Shown here one piece after another: positions 1 through 10,830 of a stretch of 64,000 nt of DNA. Source of the DNA: Canna indica. Taxonomy: Eukaryota; Streptophyta; Magnoliopsida; Zingiberales; Cannaceae. The notes below the pieces were generated by a model. It ran no database searches and was not told where the DNA came from. It saw only the letters and a program-made list of their open reading frames with translations. Position 1 is the stretch's first letter. Each line of letters opens with the position of its first letter. The stretch spans positions 17,267,501-17,331,500 of the forward strand of contig CP136896.1 of the NCBI GenBank assembly GCA_034359265.1. The letters are read 5' to 3'. The position numbers were made by a program, and so were the translations under genes.

Positions 1-74
1 AGGTCATAAAACTTAGGTGGACCATTTTTGAACATTTTGAATGAATCTCCAAGAGTCTGCGAATCAATAATTTT

Positions 75-430
75 TTATTTGTACATTGTCTTCAAAAGAC
101 TCATAACACGAAAAACTACTAATAAAAGACGTGCCGAAGATCGGTTCCAAACAGTTTCATCAGCTTCAATAATATTTGTGTCAGGATTCCAGGTTACTCC
201 GGTATGATTAATTAGCTCTTTGAAAGATCGATAAGTTCTATGAAGACGATATTTTTTTTGTCTACACTTATCAAACCCAAATTTGCCTCCAAACTTTTCC
301 TTCAACTTTTCTTATCATAGTTGTTGGTACCACGTTGCCTTGTGTACTCGGCCAAAATTTTTAAAAATTCTTCAGTTACAAGGTGGGTCCACTCAGCCAC
401 ATTTTCTCTTGGTTTGCGGTGGCCACCCAT
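75..430 (-). pseudogene. Myb/SANT-like domain protein, frameshifted fragment
   Basis: Reading the minus strand from an ATG at 430, a 42-residue frame contains EWTHLVTEEFLKIL, the first helix of a Myb/SANT-like domain. It stops at about 302. A second frame (305 to 75) continues with CRQKKYRLHRTYRSFKELIN and then GVTWNPDTNIIEADETVW, the typical second half of the same domain. A one-base frameshift therefore splits one domain of roughly 110 residues. This fold occurs in plant L10-interacting-MYB-like proteins and in the second ORF of PIF/Harbinger transposons, and the sequence here does not decide between them. The frame breaks again near 75 and any remainder lies beyond the window edge. The family call is fairly sure; the pseudogene call follows from the frameshift, although an assembly error is possible. 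Confidence 0.6.
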
Positions 431-562
431 ATTCAACTATTTATTCTACAATTGTAAATCAAAATAGAACAGAAATAAATCATGTAAACAATAGAGTAAT
501 GAATTGAACAGAACAAAGAAATTGAGAATTGGTCCACCAAAGGAACTTCAAAGAAATGAAAA

Positions 563-658
563 CCTTTTGACAGTAGAGTAAAAATCATGCAAAACATATG
601 AACTGGTCCACCTTTTGACAGTAGAGTAAAAATCATGCAAAATAATTGAACAGAATTG
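563..658. repeat. Two-copy tandem repeat, period 48 bp
   Basis: The phrase CCTTTTGACAGTAGAGTAAA starts at 563 and again at 611, followed in both copies by the same AAATCATGCAAAA stretch. Copies diverge after about 35 bases. It lies just upstream, in minus-strand sense, of the Myb/SANT-like fragment. Confidence 0.8.
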
Positions 659-1647
659 CATTCCAATTTCACCCAGACAAATTATCTTATACAAAAACTT
701 TGGTCAAATGTTAATAGGATCTGGGCAAATAGGCAGTCTGCTGCTAGGTCAAAAGAAAGGAAAATGCGCTATATTGGAGAGCTTGAGCGAAAAATACTAA
801 CACTGCAGACATAAGCAACAACCTTATCAACTCAATTAACATTATTACAGGTATGGGTTCCCTTTAAGTTTTGTAAAGGAAAGCTATTATTAGTTGTTTG
901 TCCTTACAAGGTCATGCATGTTACCAAGTTCATCAATCTATATCTATGTTGGAAGAACTTAGCCAAATTGAAAATAGAACTGGATGAATGAGAAAATAAA
1001 TCTTACTATATCCAGGAGAGAACTGGTGAAATAAGAAAAAGAAGAAAAACATTACCTAGAACCCAATAATCAATCAAATAATGAGACATTGTTGTTTTCT
1101 AGGAATGAGAAAGGAATACCTACATTTCAAAGAAAGAGAGATGCCTCACCATCCAAGACAAACAACAACAGCTCAGTATGTGTACTAAACTTTAGAACTT
1201 ACTCATTAGTGGATCAATAATTAGTGGATATTCTAAGGTAAATGTATGTAAGTAACAATGTAATTCAAAAGAAAAAAAAAACAACTGTAATGGAAAATAA
1301 TTTAAATACTCTCTTTTTCTAATGAAATACTTTCCAACATTTTATTAAAATGGGAATTTGATAACTCAAAATATATCAAAACCAAAATTCACCAAAACAT
1401 CCATTTAAGAATCTGGAAGTTTTCTCAGCTTAACCATAACTCACTATGTAAAATTTCCCCTAGCTTTTCTGTATTTGACAAGTGAATCAGAAAACAACAA
1501 TCACAGTAAAATATCACACAGGATGGATAAGTAGAGAAGAAGAAAAACACTGTTACCAATTGAATGAAGAACTTGATTTGAATCATCAGGTGGAAGAACT
1601 CAGGTTACTGGAGCAAGTTAAGAACTTCTAATTCTTTTATATTTAAG
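659..1647. other. AT-rich stretch, no gene recognised
   Basis: I see no coding similarity, terminal repeats or RNA gene here. Base composition fits intron or intergenic DNA. It could be an intron of the minus-strand unit suggested by the leader-like sequence at 2370-2705, but nothing in the stretch proves this. Confidence 0.5.
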
Positions 1648-1849
1648 TCTCGAAAGAAAAGAAAAAAATAGAAAAAGATACACAGACAGATTGCACTGCA
1701 TGGATTGGCTATAGAAATGATTTAAAGACATATTGCTTATCCTAGTGACATCATTCTCGAAAGAAAAGAAAAAAATAGAAAAAGATGCACAGATAGATTG
1801 CACTGCATGGATTGGCTATAGAAATGATTTAAAGACATATTGTTTATCC
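1648..1849. repeat. Direct duplication of about 94 bp, period 107
   Basis: A block starting CTCGAAAGAAAAGAAAAAAA at 1649 recurs from 1756. It includes GATTGCACTGCATGGATTGG and GAAATGATTTAAAGACATAT in both copies, with only a few differences, so the duplication is recent. A 13-bp linker separates the units. Confidence 0.9.
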
Positions 1850-1939
1850 ACATTTTTCTCAATATACACTTCTAAATCTAAACAAATTGCATAACTTGCC
1901 GATATCAAACCCTAATTGCACAAAAAATATATAATACAG

Positions 1940-2650
1940 ATATCACATCAAACCCTAGATTTGTTAATCACAACATGCAGATCTGTTAAACCCTAGATCT
2001 GTAAAGAACAACATCATAGCCGGTAGATTAAAAAAAAGGAAGAAGAACAATATCACAACATGCAGATGTAAAGAATAATATCATAGCCAGCAGATTAAAA
2101 AAAGGAAGAAGAACAATATCATAGCCGGCAGATTAAAAAAAAGAAAGAAGAAATCCGAAAGAAACCCTCAGAACAATATCACACATACAACCTAAATCCT
2201 AGATTTTTTAAAAAAAATCCGAAAAAGAAGTAGATCACAACGAGGAACAACTCCTAAAAGAAACCCTTAGAACAATATCACACAAAAAACCTAAATCCTA
2301 GATTTTAAAAAAAAACGAAAAAGAAGTAGATCTACTCATAGTCGGCAAAAAGGAAGAAGAAATGGGGTTTCGAGGTTACCTTGGATGGAGTTTGCCGTCG
2401 GAGGGGAGCTACGGGAACAGATCGCGCCAAAAATCCAAAATGGGGTTTCGAGGTTACCTTGGACAAAGTTTGTCCTCAAAAAAGAAGTAGAACAACCCCT
2501 AAAATCCGAAAGAAACCCTCAAATCTACTCATAGCCGGCAAAAAGGAAAAAGAAATGGGGTTTCGAGGTTACCTGGGACGGAGTTTGCCGTCGGAGGGGA
2601 GCTGCGGGAACAGATCGCACCAAAAATCACCGCGGAGGGGAGCTGCTAGG
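1940..2650. repeat. Mosaic of short interspersed duplications
   Basis: Several short blocks recur in shuffled order: AACCCTAGAT(C/T)TG, GAACAATATCA, CATAGCCGGCAGATTAAAAA, AAAGGAAGAAGAA, AATCCGAAAGAAACCCT and ATGGGGTTTCGAGGTTACCT. The last occurs three times, near 2362, 2440 and 2554. The pattern suggests repeated slippage or unequal exchange rather than a transposon. Minus-strand AGGGTTT words in it resemble telo-box motifs of plant leader regions. Confidence 0.75.
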
Positions 2651-2705
2651 GCTGGGCGAAAACTTGTCGTCGCAAAGGGGTCTGCGCTAGGGTTACCGCG
2701 TGAGA
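2370..2705 (-). other. Candidate transcript leader with triplicated splice-donor-like site
   Basis: On the minus strand the sequence is CT-rich with AACCCTAGC words. It holds three copies of a consensus-like 5' splice site: CCCAG/GTAACC (GT at 2572-2571), CCAAG/GTAACC (GT at 2457-2456) and CCAAG/GTAACC (GT at 2379-2378). This resembles a non-coding first exon whose 3' end was triplicated. No downstream coding exon of a definite gene is visible apart from the Myb/SANT-like fragment 2 kb away. It is also compatible with a decayed gene end. Confidence 0.3.
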
Positions 2706-2744
2706 GGTATGCGTGAGAGTTGTGCATGAGAGGTGTCGGGTTTT

Positions 2745-3012
2745 GTTCGAATATTCGAAAATGGATTATTTTTGAGATAATTACAAGTTTGCCACTCCGC
2801 CCGTTTTCTATTTTGGATGAAAACACAAAAAACACCAAATCAGTGTTTTCTAAATCATGTACAGAGCCCGTTTTGAAGAAAACGCGTTCTGGCAAAAACA
2901 ACTACCTGTTTTATGCTGTTTCGCGCAACCAAACGTGTTTTCGGACGTGTTTTCATTTTTAACAAAAAACCAAAATCCAAAATGCGTCCGTTTTGGATAA
3001 CCAAACGCAGCC
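2745..3012. mobile_element. Tourist-like MITE, one end only
   Basis: The right end reads AACCAAACGCAGCC followed by TAA, a common terminus of PIF/Harbinger-type MITEs with TWA target duplications. Inside, GCAACCAAACGTGTTTTCGG and AAAATGCGTCCGTTTTGG repeat related words. I find no matching left terminus, so it appears truncated. It directly abuts the LINE remnant that starts at 3013. Confidence 0.45.
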
Positions 3013-3015
3013 TAA

Positions 3016-3700
3016 CTATTTTCATAGTAGGGTTATCATGAGAAGAAAGAATAATTATATCCATTTTGTTAATGAATGGGACTCTATCATTGATATGACC
3101 CATGACATTAGTAATGCCTTTGTTCAATTTTATAAAAACATGTGGTCATTATAACCTCATTGTGTGTGTGGCCTAACTTTAATATTATTAGTAATGAAGC
3201 TACTAAGTCCTTAGTCGATAACTTTACATTTCTGGATGTTAGTATGGTTGTTAAATTCATAGGGTCAAGTAAAAGTCCCGATGGATGTACAATTGAATTT
3301 TTTAAAACATATATACGATGACATTATTTCAAATGATTTTATGGATGCTTTGATGTATTTTCTTAATAATGAACCTATGCCTAGTGACTAGAATAATATT
3401 TTCCTTGTTTTTATTCCTAAGACTAACAATCATGCGATGGTTAAAGATTATTATCCTACTGCATTATGTAACGTTGTGTATAGAATTATTTCCAAAGTTT
3501 TAGCCAATCGAATTAGGCCACCGTTAAACAACTTAATTTCATTTAATCAATCTATTTTTATTTCTAGTAAATTCCTCCATGATAATTTTTTAATAGCTCA
3601 AGAAATTTTACACACTATCTATAATTCTAAGGGAAAAAATCATGTGTAATCATTGAGATTGATTTAGAAAAACTTATGATAGAATTTATTGGGGGAGTCT
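3016..3700 (+). pseudogene. LINE reverse transcriptase, N-terminal half
   Basis: Translated pieces include DISNAFVQFYKNMWS (pre-RT), then SSKSPDGCTIEFFK, which matches the usual K(S/A)PGPDG motif with a lost residue. Next come FIPKTNNHAMVKDYYPTALC and VYRIISKVLANRIRPPLNN, the standard LINE RT segment, followed by FNQSIFISSKF. A single open frame covers only 3437-3649. The rest needs at least three frame changes and contains stops, for example at 3329 and 3389. The element cannot be active. Confidence 0.75.
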
Positions 3701-4040
3701 ATCTACCAGATGATGAAGAACTTTAATTTCCCCTTAAAGTTTATTAACTAGATTAAAGCATGTAATTCTACTGCAAATTTTAGTTGTGTAATTAATTATC
3801 TACATTTAAAAAACTTTACGGCATATTGTGGTATCCTAAGGAGGATTCTATTTCTCCGTACTTGTACATTATTGGTTAGTCAACTATTATCTTCCATGTT
3901 GAATCAAGCTAGTGATATTGCCTTATGTATGCTAATGACATCAAATATGCTAAATAATTAGAGTAGAATGCAGTTATCACAAGTCGATAAGATGGTTTTA
4001 ATTAAATGAGTTATTAATTCTATTTCTATTCATACCCTTA

Positions 4041-4374
4041 GGCCTCGTTTGCTTCGATTGAATAAGAAGGTGGATTAAATTTTAAAATCTAATCTATTAT
4101 TTGCTGCAACAATGGATATGAATCGGATCGGATATTGGGTGAATTTATTTTGGTCCAAATCCACTGCTGGCCTGATTTAGAAATCCTAGGGAGGGGGTGG
4201 GTTTAAGGCTCAAATCCATAGTATATGAATTTTCATATCCTATTCATGCTTCTTATCCTATGCCAAAACAAATATAGGATAGGATTTCAAGAAATCCTCT
4301 TAGATTTCTATCTCATCCTTATCCATCTTAAATCATATCTCATCCAAATCATATCCTGCAAAGCAAACATGACC
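4041..4374. mobile_element. Tourist-like MITE with TTA duplication
   Basis: The left end GGCCTCGTTTGCTT and the inverted right end GGTCATGTTTGCTT form 14-bp imperfect terminal repeats. Both are flanked by TTA (4038-4040 and 4375-4377), as expected for PIF/Harbinger-type MITEs. The interior is 334 bp, rich in ATCCTAT and CATATCC words, with no coding capacity. It lies inside the LINE and splits its RT region. Confidence 0.75.
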
Positions 4375-4384
4375 TTAGTGTAAC

Positions 4385-4640
4385 CAATGTTATTAGAAAG
4401 ACCACTTCTATCATTAGACACTTTCTCTGGAGTTCAGATGATAAGAAGGGTTTTCACCCTGATTTCTAGCTCCTAGGATATTATCACTAAACCCAATAAA
4501 TTTAGGGGGCTATGTATCAGGTCCCTTGAGCACCAGTCTATTACTTTAATTGATAAAAAAGTTATGCTAAAACTGAATAACGATGCTTCTTTATGGGTAG
4601 ATAATGGTATTGGTTCATGGTCTGATAATAGTTTGCTTGC
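4385..4640 (+). pseudogene. LINE reverse transcriptase, C-terminal segment
   Basis: The translation contains FLWSSDDKKGFHP-like residues followed by a region matching the plant LINE pattern W..I..PK..GGLG(I/L)RSLE. Visible here are the PNKFRGLCIRSLEHQS-like run and the phrase IDKKVMLKLNNDASLWVDN. It stops at the copia insertion point (4644) and resumes at 9524. Confidence 0.6.
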
Positions 4641-4644
4641 ATGT

Positions 4645-4794
4645 TGTAACTTTGAATAGAGAAATATTGAGATTACCCACTTAGGCTTCTCTCATGCTCT
4701 ATATATATATATATATATACAAAAGAGTTTTACATAAAAGGTCCTTTCTCTTTACAAATAAGTCCTCACATATCTTTACACATAGGTTCTAACA
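4645..4794 (-). repeat. 3' LTR of the copia element
   Basis: In minus-strand sense it starts TGTTAGAACC and ends GTTACA, giving TG...CA ends. It is nearly the same as 9386-9523 apart from the length of an internal (TA)n run (4700-4720) and a short indel near the outer end. Confidence 0.9.
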
Positions 4795-4806
4795 CTCCCC
4801 TTTAAG
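4795..4806 (-). promoter_or_regulatory. Polypurine tract
   Basis: Minus-strand TTAAAGGGGAG directly abuts the TGTTAG start of the 3' LTR. It is the plus-strand DNA primer site of copia elements. Confidence 0.85.
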
Positions 4807-4931
4807 CTGGAGCAAATATATTACAAAGTCTCAACTTGTTACATATAAACTTGATTCTTGGACCTTTTAAGGATTTAGTAAAGATGTCAGCTAACTGGTC
4901 ATTTGAGTTTACGAATATCATTGTGATTTCT

Positions 4932-5516
4932 TTATATTGCATTTTTTTCTCTGATAAAATGACAGTCGATCTCTATATGCTTTGTCCTCTCATGAAAAAA
5001 TGGATTGGATGCAATGTGCATAGCAGCTTGATTATCACAGTATGACTTCATAGGTTCACTATGCCTGAAACATAATTCTGTCATTAATTGTTTTAGCCAA
5101 GTTAGCTCACAAGTGACTAATGTCATGACTCTGTATTCAGCCTCTGCGCTAGATCTTGCTACCACAGTTTGTTTCTTGCTCTTCCATGAGATCAGATTGC
5201 CTCCCAAGAAAACACAATATCCTGAGGTGGATCTATGATCAGTGGGTGCACCTGCCCAATTAGCATCAGTATATTCGGTCACCTGAAGATGGCCTTGATT
5301 GTAATATAGAAGTCCTTTGTCTGGGACAGACTTAAGATAACATAGTACCCTCAAAGTCGATGTCCAGTGATCCTCACGAGGAGACTCTAGGAACTGACTG
5401 ATCACACTTACAGCGAAGGAAATGTCAGGTCTAGTGATCGTAAGATAGTTAAGCTTACCCACTAGCCTGTGATATTTTCCACGATCGTGCAACGGTTTCC
5501 CCTGTCCTGGTATCAA
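4932..5516 (-). pseudogene. Copia RNase H domain
   Basis: An open frame of 194 residues carries the full copia RNase H signature. It begins YHRLVGKLNYLTITRPDISF, then has YTDANWAG, RSTSGYCVFLGGNLISWKSK and VARSSAEAEYR. It ends with the YCDNQAAMHIASNPFFHERT and KHIEIDCHFIREK motifs. The acidic residues D in TDANWAG, E in AEAEYR and D in YCDNQA are present. The segment is the C-terminal end of the pol polyprotein. The frame break near 5516 separates it from RT, so the polyprotein is dead although this domain alone looks intact. Confidence 0.9.
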
Positions 5517-6480
5517 CTTGATATTTAGTTCATCGGGGTATCAGCTAGTTTGGTCCCTAGAAGGCCTGCTTCCTCAAGCATATCTAACACATATTTTCTT
5601 TGTGATACATAGATATCTCCTCTAGATCAAGCTATTTCAATACCCAAGAAATACTTTAAGTTGCCCAAATCCTTGGTTTCAAACTGTTGATGTAAATAGG
5701 CTTTGAGTCCTTGTATTCCTTCAAGATCATCCCCTATAATAATTATATCATCAACATAAACAATCAGGAGAATTTATTTCTCGGATGATGAAGTAATGTG
5801 AAAAACCGAATGGTTTGAGATGCTCCTAGTCATCCCGAACCGGAGTAAGGCAGAGCTGAATTTTCCAAACCATGCTCGAGGAGATTGTTTTAAGCCATAT
5901 AGTGATTTCTTCCGTCGACATACTAGACCAGACTCCCCCTGAGCAACGAACCCTAGTGGTTGCTCCATATAGGCTTCATCATCTAGATCACCATGTAGAA
6001 ATGCATTTTTAATGTCAAGTTGATGAAGTGGCCATCCATGGATCACCACTAGAGTGAGAAACAAGCGAATAGATATTATCTTGGCCACCGAGGAGAAGGT
6101 ATCCAAATAATCAATGCCATAAGTCTGAGTATAGTCTTTTGCCACTAGACGGGCCTTAAGGCGAGCAACAGACCCATCTGATAGGGTTTTAACTGTGTAT
6201 ACCCACTTGCATCCCACAGTGGATTTTCCAGGTGGAAGAGAAACCACTTCCAAAGTATCATTAGCATGGAGAGCAGACATTTCGTCCACCATAGCCTGCC
6301 GCCACCCCTGATGGTGAAGGGCCTCTGAAAGGTGTTGTGGAATGGAAATAGAAGACAAAGAGAAAGGAAAGGCATAATAATCCGGTGAAATAGCAAAGTA
6401 TGAAATGTAATGAGATATAGGATGAGATGTAGTACACCGACGAGTGCCCTTCCTGTAGGCAATGGGAAGATCAAGATCAG
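5517..6480 (-). pseudogene. Copia reverse transcriptase domain
   Basis: The open part (5774-6358) contains WRQAMVDEMSALHANDTLEV, VGCKWVYTVK, RLKARLVAKDYTQTYGIDY, HQLDIKNAFLHGDLDDEAYM and SLYGLKQSPRAWF, the ordered motifs of copia RT. Downstream, 5517-5770 continues in another frame through a region whose plus-strand complement around 5740 encodes the YVDDII-type motif and then the segment leading to RNase H. A stop near 5774 and a frame change interrupt it. Upstream 6360-6480 holds the HY..YD..S linker of copia pol. Confidence 0.85.
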
Positions 6481-6577
6481 GTGGAAGATCCTGTACTAGA
6501 GGAGCAACGGGCGGGGCAATAGAGTCTGACAGATGTACTTGCCTGGAGCGACGATGATAAACCTGTAGTGGCTGAGG

Positions 6578-7260
6578 CTAAGGAGCAAGAGGTTCTACCG
6601 GAAGGGATAAAGGGATTGGACAAGGTAGAACCTCGGTAATAGTATCTGGTGGAGTGGATTGGCTCGTAAAGAAGGGTGTGGTCTCAAAAAATATCACATC
6701 TGCAGAGATAAAGGAGCGATGGAGGGCAGGAGAGTAACACCGGTACCCACGCTGAAGCCGAGAGTACCTAAGAAAAATACATCGGATAGCTCGGGGAGTG
6801 AGTTTATCTCGACCAAGGGATAAATCATGAACAAAGCATGTACAACCAAAGACACGAGGTGGAAGACGATATATGTCATCATGTGGAAAGAGAATAGAAA
6901 AGGGAATACGATGGTGAAGGACAGAAGAGGACATTCGATTAATGAGGTAACAAGCGGTGAGGATTGCATCGTCCCAAAATTTCAGTTAAACATTCATATG
7001 GATGAGAAGGGTACGAGCAATCTCGACCAAATGTCTATTCTTGCGTTCAACAACCCCATTCTGTTGAGGAGTATGGGGACAAGAGGATTGATGGAGAATG
7101 CCATGAAGAGTCAAGAACAACTGAAAGGTGCTTGAGAAGTATTCTTTGGCATTATCACGTTGACTAACACTACTGGGAACGACGACCTAGAGTGTTTTCT
7201 TAGCTGACAAAATTGACATTCAAGACTCTTAAGATTAGATAAAGAAGGGACCATCTTCTG
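6578..7260 (-). pseudogene. Copia integrase, C-terminal part
   Basis: The minus strand encodes LHHRIPFSILFPHDD, then PRVFGCTCFVHDLSLGRDKL and TPRAIRCIFLRYSRLQRGYR, the conserved copia segment after the integrase core. Around 6935-7260 the core itself is broken into short frames; the complement of 7040-7100 still carries the VE.K(N/H).H..E.AR region in pieces. Several indels make the domain non-functional. Confidence 0.8.
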
Positions 7261-7266
7261 AAGAGT

Positions 7267-7812
7267 TTAGAGATGTGGATGCCCCAACTGACTATGAAGT
7301 ATAAGCGGAGAAGAGGTAGTCACTAAAGCAGAAGATGTCGCATCGAGCTGGTACAAGCCGCGAGATTCATGCCCGGTGCCAATCACCCTTCCAATCCTCG
7401 GATCCTGAAGAGAAACAGAAGTAGCTGTGAATGTAATAGAACAATTCAGCATTTTAGTGAGCTTACTCACAGATAGTAAATTGAGCGGGAATGTAGAAAT
7501 ATAAAAGACAAAGGATAAGCATAAAGATGAAGTAAGAGAAATGGTGTCAATACCCGTTACTGATGAAAGGGAGCCATCAGCAAGGGTAACACTGGTGAGG
7601 TGAGGTGGTGGATGGAGGGAAAAAAAGGATGATACATTACCAGACATATGTTCAGAGGCACCCGAGTCCAAGATCCAAGGACGAGAATCAGAGGTATGTG
7701 TCACGCATGCGGTAGACACGCCACCCTGAGAAGTGGAAGACTGAGCTGACTGAAGCTGAAGAAAACAAGCATAGTCCGTGGCAGAGATGTTGACATTAGG
7801 CATGTTGCCCAC
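7267..7812 (-). pseudogene. Copia protease and GAG-pre-integrase segment
   Basis: An open frame of 181 residues contains PWILDSGASEHMSGN, the retropepsin active site with D-S-G, followed by SVTLADGS and FPLNLLSVSKLTK. It ends with HSQLGHPHL, the start of the GAG-pre-integrase zinc region. Order and spacing are normal for copia. It is cut off by a stop at 7267, before the integrase. Confidence 0.9.
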
Positions 7813-8711
7813 CGAAGACGGAGTGTCTAACAGTCCACCCTGAGAAGATAAAGTTGACTGAGCAACATGAGCATTATGGGAAGGATGACCAAGGGGTAGC
7901 CATGTAAGCTATAGCACACATCTCTGTTATGTTTGAGTTTTCCATAAAAGGAGTACTGAGGGCGTCCACGTCCTCCACCATGAAAACCACTTCGTCCGCC
8001 ACTATGACCACGATAACCACCACTGCGACCTCCTCTGAAGGTGGGAATAGGCTCTACTGCCAGGGCAGAACGATCAAGAGGATGCTCTGGTGTATGAAGG
8101 AAAGCGGTAGAAGCACGTATCATCCTCGTGTAGGTATCGGTCAAGGAAGGATGTGTTGTGCCACCCAAAATCTGAGTTCAAACAGGCTCTAACTCAGGCT
8201 GAACTGTATGAAGGAACATAACTGCAAGTAGCTGATCAACCCTTTTTTGCATCTCTGGAGTAGACAGAGGAAGAAGGTCCTTAAAGTTTGTAGCAACAAC
8301 TTAAAACATTCCAATGTGTTTTGTGATATTTGTATCCGACTAGCGAAGTTGAAATAGATCACCAATAGTGTTATAAGCCCGAGAAATGTCACTAGTATAT
8401 AGATGGCATGCTTATTCCCAGGTCTCGGCACAAGTAAAATAACATCTGAAAATACTCATTAGCGAAGGATCGATGGATTGCCATAATAGTGCTAAAAGTT
8501 GGGCATCAAGTTTTTCCCACAAATCTCTTTTATCCTCAGGGATAGAAGCGGCCATTGTGGTAAGGTGATCACCTTATCCTTGCCCCATAAACCAAATTTT
8601 AACTGTTGCTGCCCAGGAATTATAATTTCTCCCATTGAGTTTTTCATTAGTAATGGTCATTGGACCGAAAAGTGATGCAAACGGCGGTGAAATCGATGGT
8701 GTAATAGACAT
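7813..8711 (-). pseudogene. Copia gag
   Basis: An ATG at 8711 starts MSITPSISPPFASLFGPMTI, then NEKLNGRNYNSWAATVKIW, the usual N-terminal gag motif with the invariant NY..W. The frame is broken by stops near 8575 and by several later changes. Towards the 3' end a glycine/arginine-rich stretch (GGRSGGYRGHSGG) precedes a degenerate zinc knuckle, YGKLKHNRDVCYSLHGYP, in which the first two cysteines are lost. Confidence 0.8.
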
Positions 8712-9063
8712 AATGACCTATGAAGGATTGATTGTTGCTGAAATTAAATGGAGAAGATAACAGTTAATGGTAAACCTGTAAACTGTGTTGTTGGAGGAAA
8801 TGATGATCTTCACTAGCAACCAAGAATGTAAACAGTAGGATTGGAGAACTGCTCAGGAGAGATCAGCAGGATTGCACTAGTCAATGCATTGACTACAGGA
8901 ATCAAAATCAGGGGTTGTGCGTCACTATGCCGACCACGGGAATAGAAGGCATGAGCAATAAAGTATCAAAAGGTGACGATGGCGCCGCCGAGATTGAACA
9001 CGCTCGGCCACAACTTGCGCTGCCTCTAAATTCGCAATAAACTCCCACGATGCCGACGAGTTT

Positions 9064-9275
9064 CCGCTGACGAACAAGAAGAGGCGCCGCTGACGAACAA
9101 GAAGAGGCGCCGCTGACGAAGACAAGGAGGAGGCGCCACTGATGCTCGAAGTAGGCGTCGTTGAAGAAGATGTCGTTGAAGGGAGAAAGACGCCTCCACC
9201 TCACTGTGGCGTTGTTGAAGGGAAGAAGACGCCTCACTGTGGCGTCGCTGAAGGGAAGAAGACGCTTGACTGAGG
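9064..9275. repeat. Tandem repeats in the copia leader
   Basis: CCGCTGACGAACAAGAAGAG starts at 9064, 9087 and, diverging later, 9110 (period 23). Further right, GAAGGGAGAAAGACGCC, GAAGGGAAGAAGACGCC and GAAGGGAAGAAGACGC recur with intervening CACTGTGGCGT. The block sits between the primer-binding site and gag, so it belongs to the untranslated leader. Confidence 0.85.
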
Positions 9276-9370
9276 TGTCTTGGGTTGCATTTGACGAGTG
9301 GAGAATGACGAGTTGCTACTGTGCGGCGGCACAGTGAAAAAAAATGAGTTTATTATTATTTTTTTCCGCC

Positions 9371-9385
9371 CTAGCTCTGATACAA
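9371..9385 (-). promoter_or_regulatory. Primer-binding site (initiator tRNA-Met type)
   Basis: Minus-strand TTGTATCAGAGCTAG directly follows the GTTACA end of the 5' LTR. The TATCAGAGC core is the copia site for the 3' end of initiator methionine tRNA. Confidence 0.85.
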
Positions 9386-9523
9386 TGTAACTTTGAATAG
9401 AGAAATATTGAGATTACCCACTTAGGCTTCTCTCATGCTCTCTCTCTCTATATATATATATATATGAAAGAGTTTTATCTTTTCTCTTTACAAATAGGTC
9501 CTCACATATCTTTACACATTACA
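9386..9523 (-). repeat. 5' LTR of the copia element
   Basis: In minus-strand sense it starts TGTAATGTGTAAAG and ends GTTACA. Next to its partner at 4645-4794 it lacks about 7 bp near the outer end and carries a (CT)n expansion (9440-9448) beside the (TA)n tract. Confidence 0.9.
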
Positions 9524-10339
9524 CATGCCTATAGTGGTGCTTAGAATTTAATTTGTAATTCTGTTTTTAACCTTAAAAAATGTTTCAAAAAGATGATTCA
9601 TGATTGTATAAGTACTTTGGTGTTCATGGATGCTTGGTTTTTGATATTCCTATTTTTTTAAAACCTAGTTTTATTAACATTAATTTACTTGACCAGGATT
9701 AATTACCTTATTGCTGATAATATATAATTGGAATTTGGATGAGGATAGAAATATGTTTGATGATGATTGATATAATCATTGTTCAGACCAGAATTAACTT
9801 GCATTCATCCTAATCCTAGGGATGATTACTGTGGTACTGGAGGCCGCGTAGTAGAGGCTTGATTAGTGCTAAATCAGCTTATGGTTTCATAAACATGCAG
9901 TCTCATTGATTTGACTCCTGATCCTAAGTGGGGTAATCTTTGAAACATTTCGATTGCCCCTCGTGTTCTTAATTTCAGATAGGAATTAATGCATAAGAAA
10001 TCCCCATTACGCGTAGTAGAGGTTTAATTTAGGCGTGATTTCATCCTCTATTTGTGTTCTACGTGGCAGCCTTCCGGACTCCGGAGGATCTAAATCATGT
10101 CCTTCAGTTTGTGGGTATTGATTTGGTATTCAACCATTGGGTATTAAATGGATTGTTTAATGATGACACTGTTTCGGAATAGTATAATCTTGTCCAGAGA
10201 ACAATTTTTTGAATATCCTGTATTCGTTGAGGTATTTTTAGAATCAAGCTATTTTTAAGCATCACAAATCTTCTACTTTTGATATGTTTTCTTATACGTT
10301 GGCACTAACCGCTAATCACGCGGGAAAAAGAATTTATCT

Positions 10340-10830
10340 CAGAAAAATGATTTTGATGATACAAGCTCCGGTTAGAACTGGGTTAGTGCTCCTATGGGTT
10401 GGGTCAAATATAATGTTGATGCTTCATTTGATCACTATTCTAGACTTGGCTCTGCTGCTTTTGTTTGTAAGAATTGGAGAATGTCTCTTGGCTAAGGGTA
10501 CAGTTTTAAATCATAAAGCGAACTGAAGCACTTCATATTTATATACAATGAATTAATTAATTCCATAAATATATATGTCCGATTAAGTGAACAATCTGCT
10601 CACATGCAATCTGATTGCAGCAGATGTATTATCATAAAGCGAGCATCCTTCCATGCAAAAATCTGGCGCAGTCTAGTTGCAGCAGTAATTAATTGAAGAG
10701 AAGATGTTGAAATATCAGTTGACTTGTTCTTTGGCCTCATTAATTTAATAAGATTTGTTGTGCAAAAACCAGCTGCCACAGCCGTGCATGCATGATGCAT
10801 CAGAGACAGGGGAAAAGGTGAGGGCATCTC
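10340..10830 (+). pseudogene. LINE RNase H-like domain, degenerate
   Basis: The frame beginning near 10402 reads APMGWVKYNVDASFDHY, then LGSAAFVCKN. This matches the LINE RNase H consensus with its first catalytic aspartate in NVDAS. Later pieces, LQSDC around 10610 and INLIRFVVQKPAATAVHAC around 10737-10795, fit the middle and the FV.R..N..AH C-terminal motif. Stops and frame changes separate them. This is the 3' part of the LINE started at 3013. Confidence 0.6.

Larger units (their letters stand above)
4645..9523 (-). mobile_element. Complete but mutated Ty1/copia LTR retrotransposon
   Basis: The element is about 4.9 kb and reads right to left: LTR 9386-9523, tRNA-iMet-type primer site, leader with tandem repeats, gag, protease, integrase, RT, RNase H, polypurine tract, LTR 4645-4794. 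The flanks are CATGT (4640-4644) and CATGC (9524-9528), a 4/5 match to a 5-bp target duplication. The LTRs are very short (about 140-150 bp). All coding domains are recognisable in copia order (integrase before RT) but carry several frameshifts and stops, so it is non-functional. It interrupts the LINE at 3013-10850 and so is younger. Confidence 0.9.

Noticed and set aside
8908..9237. A 109-residue minus-strand frame upstream of copia gag
   Set aside because: It translates the tandem repeats of the untranslated leader and resembles no protein.
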